From the NCBI RefSeq assembly GCF_003217515.1, contig NZ_QJSX01000010.1:62001-126000 (forward strand): a DNA stretch of 64,000 bases, given 5' to 3'. How positions within the stretch are numbered: the stretch's first letter is position 1; each line of letters starts with the position of its first letter. This stretch comes from Deinococcus yavapaiensis KR-236. Lineage in GTDB: Bacteria; Deinococcota; Deinococci; Deinococcales; Deinococcaceae. Shown here piece by piece: positions 28,897 through 35,753 of the stretch. Under the pieces are notes generated by a model that was not told the DNA's origin, did not search any database, and was given only the letters and a program-made list of their open reading frames with translations. The position numbers and the translations under genes were made by a program.

Positions 28897-29452
28897 CGCT
28901 TTCTTGGCGCGCCAACAAGGTCGTTCCGACGAGACGGTACGTCGAGCGCTCGACGTTCCAGCCTGAGCGTAGGTCGAGCGCGTACTCGACGCGCGTTCCG
29001 TCCGCGCAGGACTTGCCGCCTCGTACGGTCGTGTCGTTCGTCACGAAGACGTACACGTACTCCTCGGAGGTGCCCCACGTCACGCGGCGCGTGGACAACG
29101 TCGTCGGCACGTCGCCGCCCCACGCGCGAAGCGCGGCGATCTCGACCGACCGAACACCCGGATTCCCGACGTGAACGTCGCCCTCGCACTCCGGATCGGG
29201 CACGAGCCACTCGGGACGATGCGTCGCGACGCCGCGCGGCAACGGCAACGAGAATCGTCCGTCGGCGTCCACCGAGGCGGGCTCCACGATCGGCGCGTCC
29301 TCGTCGAGTCCGACGAACCGTGGAAGCGGACCGGTCGTCACGACGCGCCCCGCGATGTGCGTCAAGGCGGGCTGCTCGTCGAGACCGAACGACCGGCAAG
29401 CGGCGAGGAGCAGAGGCAAACCGAGCAGGACGAGCCACGAAGCGTTCTTCAT
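28862..29452 (-). CDS. lipoprotein of unknown function
   Basis: 196 residues from the ATG at 29452, chosen because the signal peptide MKNASWLVLLGLPLLLAAC begins there; CACCCT lies 6 nt upstream. The lipobox LLAAC predicts a lipid anchor. The mature protein starts with a short region like a prealbumin-type fold (HIAGRVVTTGPLP...DGRFSLPLP) and two further beta-rich stretches; two Cys (PECEGD and KSCADG) could pair. No enzyme motif. Tail-to-tail overlap with the phosphatase gene. Confidence 0.7.
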   Translation of the reverse strand: MKNASWLVLLGLPLLLAACRSFGLDEQPALTHIAGRVVTTGPLPRFVGLDEDAPIVEPASVDADGRFSLPLPRGVATHRPEWLVPDPECEGDVHVGNPGVRSVEIAALRAWGGDVPTTLSTRRVTWGTSEEYVYVFVTNDTTVRGGKSCADGTRVEYALDLRSGWNVERSTYRLVGTTLLARQESVTPSRLTWSIR

Positions 29453-29599
29453 GCGCTCAGGGTGCTTCGCGCTTCGTGGCACGCCGATGACAAGCCCGAA
29501 CGGATGCTGGCAACGGATGCTGGCAACGGATGCTGGCGGCGCCCACGATCTTCACGCTCGGTCAACGTGCGCAAGGCGGAGCCACCCGTAGACTCAGGC

Positions 29600-30568
29600 G
29601 TGCCGACGAAGACGTCCTTTTGGGACGACCGCGTGCAGGTGTCCCGAAAGGACGCCGCGCGCGCCCACGTCGGCATGGGCCTCGTGTGGACGTGGGCGTG
29701 CCTGCTGAGCGAGCCGTGGGTGGAGCGCGCTCCGAGGCGCGTGGTACACGCGCTGCTGCGAGGCGGCTCGAAGGCGCTGCTGCGGCACCTCGGCGTGCGC
29801 CTCGACGTGCACGGCGCCGAGCACATCGCGCGAGGCCAACGATACGTCGTCGTATCGCTGCACGAAGGGCTCGTGGACGTGCCCGCCCTGTTGCACTTGC
29901 CGTTGCCGCTGAGATTCGTCGCGCGCGACGAGCTGTTCGGCTGGCCCCTGCTCGGCGCGGCCTTGAAGCGCACGAAGCAAATCGAAGTGCGCCCCGAGGA
30001 CGGCGCGCGGGCGTACCGTACGCTGCTGCGCCACGCCCGAGACGTGTTCGCCGAAGGCGAAAGCGTCGCGATCTTCGCGCAAGGCACCATCCTCGGCTTG
30101 GAGTCGGACTTTCAAGGCGGCGCGTTCCACCTCGCGCGGGCGCTCGACAAGCCCATCTTGCCCGTCGCCTTGAGCGGCTCTCACCGCGTGTGGGAGCATC
30201 CGTACACGCCGACGGTGCGGTACGGCGAGCGCGTCTCCGTGCGCGTCCTGCCGCCGATTTCCGTGGAGGACGTGCGCGGCGTGCCGCTCGACGAGTTGCG
30301 CGTGCGCACGCGGCGGCAATTGAAGGCCGCCGCCCTCACTGTCGGCGGGGCCGCGCCGCGCCGCTTCGATCCCGAGCGGGACGGGTGGTGGGACGGCTAC
30401 AAGTACGACATCGATCCGGATTTTCCCGATTTGTTCGGTCGCGTTCGCGCGCACCGAGAAGGAGCTCCCCGTGAAACACCTGCTGGTCCTGACGGCCCTG
30501 CTGGCCACGCCCGCGCTCGCACAGACGCGCACGGTCGACCGCGACTTCGCCCGCATGACGTGGAGTGA
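29600..30568 (+). CDS. PlsC-like 1-acylglycerol-phosphate acyltransferase
   Basis: 322 residues from a GTG at 29600 with TAGACT 5 nt upstream. The acyltransferase motif I HEGLVDV (HxxxxD) is at about residue 94, motif II-like FVARDELFG follows, and motif III AIFAQGTIL, with IFAQGT in place of the usual FPEGT, is at about 160. LPVALSGSH is motif IV. It would transfer acyl groups to a lysophospholipid or related acceptor at the membrane. The last about 33 residues lie in the 98 nt shared with the next gene and are Arg/Pro-rich, as if an older stop codon just before had been lost. Confidence 0.85.
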   Translation: MPTKTSFWDDRVQVSRKDAARAHVGMGLVWTWACLLSEPWVERAPRRVVHALLRGGSKALLRHLGVRLDVHGAEHIARGQRYVVVSLHEGLVDVPALLHLPLPLRFVARDELFGWPLLGAALKRTKQIEVRPEDGARAYRTLLRHARDVFAEGESVAIFAQGTILGLESDFQGGAFHLARALDKPILPVALSGSHRVWEHPYTPTVRYGERVSVRVLPPISVEDVRGVPLDELRVRTRRQLKAAALTVGGAAPRRFDPERDGWWDGYKYDIDPDFPDLFGRVRAHREGAPRETPAGPDGPAGHARARTDAHGRPRLRPHDVE

Positions 30569-31688
30569 CGTGCTGCGAGAAGCGCGCGGTCAGACCGTCA
30601 ACTTCTACATGTGGGGCGGCAGCGACAACATCAACCGCTACGTCGACCGAGTCGTCGCGCCCGAACTCAAGAAGCTCGGCGTGACGCTGCGCCGCGTGCC
30701 CCTCACGGACACCGTGCAAGCCGTCAACCGCGTTCTCGGAGAAAAGCAGGCGGGCCGCGACACCAACGGTACGGTGGACCTCGTTTGGATCAACGGCGAG
30801 AACTTCAAGACCGCCAAGTCCGCTCGGCTGCTGTTCACGACGTGGGCGGAGCGCTTGCCGAACGCGAAGTACGTGGATTGGCAGAATCCGGCGGTGCGCA
30901 ACGACTTCGGCGAGCCGGTGAGCGGCGCGGAAAGTCCGTGGGGGTCCACGCAGTGGCAGTACGTGTACGACTCGGCCCGAGTGAAAGCGGCCGACTTGCC
31001 GAAGTCCTTTCGCTCGCTCGCCGCTTGGGCGAAGAAGCACCCGGGCCGCTTCACGTTCGTCGCGCCGCCCGCCTTCTACGGCAACCGCTTTTTGCGACAA
31101 GCCTTGTTCGAACTCGCCGGGGGCGCCAAGCAATTCCAAGGCCCGTTCGACGAGCAGCGGTGGCGCGCGACGTCACCGCTGCTGTGGCGCTACCTGCGAG
31201 ACCTCAAGCCGAACCTTTGGCGTGGCGGCGCGACCTTTCCCGCCGACATCGCGCAGCAATACCAACTGCTTTCCAACGGCGAGGTGGACTTCGCGTTCGT
31301 GCAGAACATCGCGGGCATCGCCGCCGAAGTCGAGAGCGGCCAGCTTCCGAAGTCGGCGCGCGTGTACCTGTTCGACGCGGGCACCGTCGCCGACTTCCAC
31401 TACGTCGCCATTCCGTACAACTCGGCGAGAAAGGCGGGCGCGATGGTCCTCGCCAACGTGCTGCTGGAGCCCGAGTTGCAACTGCGAAAACTTTCCGGCG
31501 GCGTGTGGGGCGACGGGCTCGCCGTCGATCCCACCAAGGTGGGCGGCCGCTTCCCCGAGCGCGTGAAGGCCGCGTTGAACGTCGGGCCGTACACGCTCGA
31601 TCCCGCCTTGCTCGCCCGGAACTCCTTCGGAGACGTCGCCGCCGAGTACGACAAGCGCGTGCAGGACGGCTGGAAGAGCTTGCGGTGA
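30471..31688 (+). CDS. YnjB-like ABC transporter substrate-binding protein
   Basis: 405 residues from a GTG at 30471 with AAGGAG upstream. A signal peptide (about 1-18, ending ALA) exports it to the periplasm, where it would capture a solute for the permeases that follow. NFYMWGGSDNINRYVD, GTVDLVWINGENF and SPWGSTQWQYVYDS are like E. coli YnjB, whose ligand is not known (some relatives bind thiamine or sulfate-like compounds). It begins 98 nt inside the acyltransferase reading frame. First gene of a four-gene transporter operon. Confidence 0.85.
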   Translation: MKHLLVLTALLATPALAQTRTVDRDFARMTWSDVLREARGQTVNFYMWGGSDNINRYVDRVVAPELKKLGVTLRRVPLTDTVQAVNRVLGEKQAGRDTNGTVDLVWINGENFKTAKSARLLFTTWAERLPNAKYVDWQNPAVRNDFGEPVSGAESPWGSTQWQYVYDSARVKAADLPKSFRSLAAWAKKHPGRFTFVAPPAFYGNRFLRQALFELAGGAKQFQGPFDEQRWRATSPLLWRYLRDLKPNLWRGGATFPADIAQQYQLLSNGEVDFAFVQNIAGIAAEVESGQLPKSARVYLFDAGTVADFHYVAIPYNSARKAGAMVLANVLLEPELQLRKLSGGVWGDGLAVDPTKVGGRFPERVKAALNVGPYTLDPALLARNSFGDVAAEYDKRVQDGWKSLR

Positions 31689-31734
31689 CCGACCTCCGTC
31701 CAGGCTCGCCTGCTTCGCTCTCGGAGGCGCGGCG

Positions 31735-32577
31735 TTGACGCGAGCGAGGCACTCGTTCGAGCGGTGGGGCGCGCTTCCCGCCTTGCTGGTGTGCGGCGGT
31801 CTGTTCGGCGGGGGGCTGGCCCTCGCGTTCGCGCAAAGCTTGGGCTACTTGCCGTTCGCGGGCCGAACGCGCGTCGGCGTGGACGCGTACCGCGCGCTGC
31901 TCGGCTCGAGCGAGTTTTGGGCGTCGCTTCGGCTCACCTTGGTCGTCGCGCTCGCGTCGACGCTGCTGTCGGGCGTATTCGGCGTGCTGCTGGCGCTTCT
32001 CGTGCGTCGGCGCGGCGGGCGCTTCGCGCTCGGCGTGACCTTGCCGATTCCGCACGTCGTGTTCGCGGTCGTCGTGCTGCTCGCCTTCTCGCAAAGCGGG
32101 CTGTTGTCGAGGGCCACGCACGCCTTGGGGTGGACGAACGGGCCCGCCGACTTCCCCGTGCTCACGAACGACCCGCTCGGGCTGGGAATGATCGTGCACC
32201 TCGTCTTGAAGGAGTCGGCGTTCGTCGGCGTGACCGTGCTGGGCGCGCTCGCGCGGCTCGATCCCGCGTTCGAGGACGCCGCCGCCACCCTCGGCGCGAC
32301 CTCTTGGCAGCGCGTTTCGCGCGTCACGCTGCCGCTCGTGGCGCCGACCGTCGCGGGCGCGCTCGTGCTGGTGTTCGCGTTCGCGTGCGCGACGTACGAG
32401 GTGCCGTACGTGCTGGGCGCGACCTTCCCTGGGACGCTCAGCGTTCTCGCCGTGCGCGCCTTCGGCGACGTGGACCTCGGCGCGCGCTCGACCGCAATGG
32501 CGATCTCCGTTCTCATCGCCGCGTCGCTGCTGCCGCTCGTCGTCGTGTACGCGCGGGCCACGAGGAAGCGGCCGTGA
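31735..32577 (+). CDS. ABC transporter permease (YnjC-like, first half)
   Basis: 280 residues from a TTG with GGAGG 5 nt upstream. Six hydrophobic helices and the coupling EAA loop DAAATLGATSWQRVSRVTLP (about 181-200) define a binding-protein-dependent permease. In E. coli YnjC the two permease halves are one polypeptide; here they are two genes overlapping by 4 nt. Confidence 0.85.
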   Translation: MTRARHSFERWGALPALLVCGGLFGGGLALAFAQSLGYLPFAGRTRVGVDAYRALLGSSEFWASLRLTLVVALASTLLSGVFGVLLALLVRRRGGRFALGVTLPIPHVVFAVVVLLAFSQSGLLSRATHALGWTNGPADFPVLTNDPLGLGMIVHLVLKESAFVGVTVLGALARLDPAFEDAAATLGATSWQRVSRVTLPLVAPTVAGALVLVFAFACATYEVPYVLGATFPGTLSVLAVRAFGDVDLGARSTAMAISVLIAASLLPLVVVYARATRKRP

Positions 32578-33329
32578 AAGTCGCGCTCGGCGCGGCGGGA
32601 CTCTCGCCGCTCGCGGCGCTGCTCGTGTGGTCGTTCGCGCGGCGCTGGTACTACCCGGACGTGCTGCCCGGCGAGTGGGCCACCTCGGCTTGGGCGCGAC
32701 TGCTCGACCCGGCGACGCGCGTGGCGGCGGCGGCGGCGAGCAGCGTGCTCGTCGCGGGCGGAGCGGCCCTGCTCGGCGTGCTGATCGCGCTGCCCGCCGC
32801 GCGGGTGCTCGCGAAGTCGACGTTTCGAGGCCGAACGATCCTGCTCGGCGTGCTGCTCGCGCCGCTTCTGCTGCCGAGCTTCGCGGGCGTGTTCGGCGTG
32901 CACGTCGTGTTCGTGCGGCTCGGACTCACGGACACGCTCGTCGGCGTGATCGCCGCGCATCTCGTTCCCGTCGTGCCGTACGCGGTCGTGCTGCTCACGG
33001 GGACGTGGCGCGAGTACGACGAGCGGCTCGAGGAAGGCGCGCGGATGCTCGGCGCGACGAGATGGCACGCCCTCGTGCTCGTCACGCTGCCCGCCCTTCG
33101 GCCCGGCTTGCTCGTCGCGCTGCTCTTCGCGTTCCTCGTGTCGTGGAGCGAGTACCTGCTCACCTTGCTGATCGGCGGAGCGAGCGTCCTCACGCTGCCG
33201 GTCGTGCTGCTCGCGAGCGCGTCGGGCGGTGACACGGCCCTCACGGCGGCCCTGGCGGTCGTGTACACCGTGCCGCCCTTGGCCGCGTACGCGCTGACGG
33301 CGAAAAACGTGCGAAGCTGGCGAGCGTGA
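32574..33329 (+). CDS. ABC transporter permease (YnjC-like, second half)
   Basis: 251 residues from a GTG that overlaps the previous stop (GTGA). About six helices; the EAA loop is GARMLGATRWHALVLVTLPAL (about 155-175, glycine conserved). It forms the channel with the preceding permease. The ATPase gene overlaps its stop by 4 nt, so the operon is tightly coupled. Confidence 0.85.
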   Translation: MKVALGAAGLSPLAALLVWSFARRWYYPDVLPGEWATSAWARLLDPATRVAAAAASSVLVAGGAALLGVLIALPAARVLAKSTFRGRTILLGVLLAPLLLPSFAGVFGVHVVFVRLGLTDTLVGVIAAHLVPVVPYAVVLLTGTWREYDERLEEGARMLGATRWHALVLVTLPALRPGLLVALLFAFLVSWSEYLLTLLIGGASVLTLPVVLLASASGGDTALTAALAVVYTVPPLAAYALTAKNVRSWRA

Positions 33330-34360
33330 GTTCGCTGGAATTGACGAACGTCAGCAAGTCGTTCGGACCCACGTCGATTTTGAGGAACGTGACGCTCGGC
33401 GTCCGAAGCGGCGAACGCTTCGTGCTGCTCGGCGCGTCGGGAAGCGGCAAGACGACGCTGCTGAGAATCGTCGCGGGCTTGGAGACGCCCGACGCGGGCG
33501 ACGTCCGCCTCGACGGAGCGAGCGTCACGCGCGTGCCACCCGAACGGCGAGACGTGGGCCTCGTCTTTCAGCGTCCCTTGCTCTTTCCGCACCTCAGCGT
33601 GGGCGGGAATCTCGCGTTCGGCCTCAAGCTGCGCGGCGAGGCGAAGCGCGACATCGACCGCAAGGTCGCCGAGATGCTCGACCTCGTCAACCTCGAAGGC
33701 TTCCAGAACCGACGTCCGCACCAACTCAGCGGCGGACAGGAAAGCCGCGTGGCGCTCGCGCGCGCCCTCGTCACGTCGCCGCGCGTCCTGCTGCTCGACG
33801 AGCCGTTCAGCGCCCTCGACACGACCTTGCGCGCCGAGATGCGAAGCGTCGTGAAAGACTTGCAAGAACGCCTCGGCACGACCATCGTCCTCGTGACGCA
33901 CGACCTCGAAGACGCCCTCGCCCTCGGGCGCAGGCTCGGCCTGCTGCACGAAGGACGCCTGCTGCAAGTCGGCGAGCCGAGAAGCTTCTACGACGCGCCC
34001 GCCACGCTCGACGTCGCGCGCTACATGGGCGGCGCGAACTTCCTCGAGGGCGAACAGGAAGGGCGGCGGGTGCGAACGAGCCTCGGCGTCCTGACCGCCA
34101 ACGTCGAGCGTCGCGGAAAGGTCGTCGTCACGATTCGGCCCGAAGCGATTCGCTTCGGGCCCGGCCCCGAGAACACCGTCGAGGGAATTGTCTCGAACGC
34201 CGAGTACGGCGGCACCTTCATCCGCCACGAACTGCGCGTCGGCGACACCACGCTCGTGCGGCACGCTCCGCCGCACGAAACGCACGCGCTCGGCGAGCGA
34301 ATCGTCGTGCACGTGCCCGTCGTCGCGTGCTGGACGGTTCCCGCCGAAACGACGACGTGA
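33326..34360 (+). CDS. ABC transporter ATP-binding protein (YnjD-like)
   Basis: 344 residues from a GTG overlapping the permease stop. The ATPase domain has Walker A GASGSGKTT (about 37-45), Q-loop LVFQRPLLFPH, signature LSGGQ and Walker B VLLLDEPFSALD with the switch His in VTHDLED. A C-terminal TOBE-like regulatory domain (about 240-340, VTIRPEAIRFG) makes it longer than YnjD and like the CysA/PotA class. It powers the importer encoded with it. Confidence 0.9.
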   Translation: MSSLELTNVSKSFGPTSILRNVTLGVRSGERFVLLGASGSGKTTLLRIVAGLETPDAGDVRLDGASVTRVPPERRDVGLVFQRPLLFPHLSVGGNLAFGLKLRGEAKRDIDRKVAEMLDLVNLEGFQNRRPHQLSGGQESRVALARALVTSPRVLLLDEPFSALDTTLRAEMRSVVKDLQERLGTTIVLVTHDLEDALALGRRLGLLHEGRLLQVGEPRSFYDAPATLDVARYMGGANFLEGEQEGRRVRTSLGVLTANVERRGKVVVTIRPEAIRFGPGPENTVEGIVSNAEYGGTFIRHELRVGDTTLVRHAPPHETHALGERIVVHVPVVACWTVPAETTT

Positions 34361-34431
34361 GGACGCGCGGTCGGGCGTCGTCCGCCAAAGTGCCGATGTG
34401 ACGACGCTTCGACGCGCGCTACGTTCGCTGC

Positions 34432-35259
34432 ATGAGCACCTTCAGCGGAGAGCGCCGCAGCATCGCCATCGCCGACGTTCCGCGAACGCGTCGCAACCTC
34501 GCCGCCGACCTCGCCGACCTCGGCGTTCGGGCGGGCATGACCGTCCTCGTCCACTCCAGCTTGAGCGCCCTGGGCTGGGTGGCCGGGGGACCCGTCGCCG
34601 TCATCCAAGCGTTGCAGGACGTCGTCACGCCGAGCGGCACGATCGTCATGCCCGCCTACTCCGGCGACCTCTCCGATCCCGCCCACTGGCGCAACCCCCC
34701 CGTGCCCGAAGCGTGGTGGCCCATCATCCGCGAGGAGACCTCGGCGTACGACCCGCACCTCACGCCCGTGCGAGGCGTCGGGCGCATCCCCGAACTCTTC
34801 CGCTCCTTTCCCGGCGTCTCGAGAAGCAGCCATCCCACCGGATCGCTCGCCGCGTGGGGACGCCACGCCCGCTTCGTCACCGAGCACCACTCGCTGGAAG
34901 ACTCCATGGGCGAAGGCTCGCCGTTCGCGCGCGTGTACGACCTCGACGGGCACGTTCTGCTGCTCGGCACGGACCGCAACTCCAGCCTTCACCTCGCCGA
35001 GCACCGAGCCGGAATTCGCGAACGGCAACGGCAAGGCGCGCCGATCATCGAGAACGGCGTGCGGATGTGGAAGGAGTACTGGGATCTCGCGTACGACGAC
35101 GAGGACTTCCCGCCCGTCAAGGCGGCGTTCGATCGGACGGGGCGGGTGACGTTCGGGCAGGTGGGGTCGGCGGCGTGTCGACTCATGAGGCAGCGAGAGG
35201 TGGTGGATTTCGCCGTGGAGTGGTTCAAGGAGAAGTCGGGTGGGGTGGAAGGGAGTTGA
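34432..35259 (+). CDS. AAC(3) family aminoglycoside 3-N-acetyltransferase-like protein
   Basis: 275 residues; TACGTT lies 6 nt before the ATG. The family signature VLVHSSLSALGWVAGGPVAV is at about residues 39-58. The conserved SSHPTGSLAAWG segment holds the catalytic His, and MGEGSPFARVYDLDG, VLLLGTDRNSSLHLAEH and MWKEYWD complete the fold. Members acetylate aminoglycosides such as gentamicin with acetyl-CoA, but many chromosomal relatives act on other amines. It stands alone with its own promoter among core genes, without mobile elements. Confidence 0.85.
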   Translation: MSTFSGERRSIAIADVPRTRRNLAADLADLGVRAGMTVLVHSSLSALGWVAGGPVAVIQALQDVVTPSGTIVMPAYSGDLSDPAHWRNPPVPEAWWPIIREETSAYDPHLTPVRGVGRIPELFRSFPGVSRSSHPTGSLAAWGRHARFVTEHHSLEDSMGEGSPFARVYDLDGHVLLLGTDRNSSLHLAEHRAGIRERQRQGAPIIENGVRMWKEYWDLAYDDEDFPPVKAAFDRTGRVTFGQVGSAACRLMRQREVVDFAVEWFKEKSGGVEGS

Positions 35260-35604
35260 AGGGTGATGGGGGCCGAACGATGGTTCGTGAGCTTGTGAGG
35301 GCCGGTCCCCATCCCCCAACCCGCGCTTCGCAAGCCTGCGGCCTCCTACCCCCGCCGGGCTCGGAGGGCTTGACGTTGCACCGGGCAGGTCGGAGGTCAG
35401 CAACCTCGCCAAAGAGGCGTTGCCTGATCGATGTTCGGCCACCCTGCGCGCCCCGCCTGCTTCCGAATCTGTTGTGTCCCAAGGTGGCGGGCAGAAACGA
35501 CCTCGCCCTTATCGTTCGCGAGTGCCAAGGATGGTAACCGTTTCTCGACGACTCCCGGCCCGTTGCTTTCAAGCTTCCCCAACCCTCCTCGGCCATTCCA
35601 CACA
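35260..35604. other. 345-bp stretch with no recognisable gene
   Basis: Between the AAC(3)-like gene and the leuS promoter I see no coding frame with normal codon use. The DNA includes C-rich runs (35310-35365) and no RNA gene. Nothing identified. Confidence 0.5.
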
Positions 35605-35633
35605 TTGACCTCCCCGAACAACCGTTCTACACT
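35605..35633 (+). promoter_or_regulatory. promoter of the leuS leader
   Basis: TTGACC (35605-35610), exactly 17 nt, TACACT (35628-35633). One of the best promoters in the window; the leader ORF starts 7 nt later. Confidence 0.8.
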
Positions 35634-35640
35634 GACCGAC

Positions 35641-35682
35641 ATGATCAGCTCTGCGCTTCAACGTCGGGGAGTTCGCGGCTAA
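35641..35682 (+). CDS. 13-codon leaderless leader ORF of leuS
   Basis: ATG 7 nt after the -10; encodes MISSALQRRGVRG. It holds only one Leu codon, CTT (position 6), an uncommon codon in this genome, and two consecutive Arg. Codons 8-11 contain GTCGGGGAGT (35663-35672), which can pair (10 bp with two G-T pairs) with GCTCCCCGGC (35701-35710), the 5' arm of the terminator below. Ribosome position on this ORF could thus decide whether the terminator forms. The single Leu codon makes the sensed signal less clear than in the aspS leader. Confidence 0.65.
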   Translation: MISSALQRRGVRG

Positions 35683-35703
35683 CCAGCATTGGCACGCGAC
35701 GCT

Positions 35704-35737
35704 CCCCGGCTTGTTTTGAAGCCGGGGCTTTCTTTTT
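35704..35737 (+). terminator. attenuator terminator before leuS
   Basis: CCCCGGCTT (35704-35712) and AAGCCGGGG (35719-35727) form a 9-bp stem with a 6-nt loop, followed by CTTTCTTTTT. The leuS ribosome binding site GAGGAG begins 6 nt further on. Confidence 0.88.
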
Positions 35738-35753
35738 GCTTCGAGGAGACACC

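Noticed and set aside
34432..35640. Antibiotic-resistance island around the AAC(3)-like gene
   Set aside because: No integrase, transposase or base-composition shift; flanked by core genes.
35641..35753. T-box for leuS
   Set aside because: No TGGTACCGCG-like sequence or AGTAGA element between promoter and leuS; the leader is too short.
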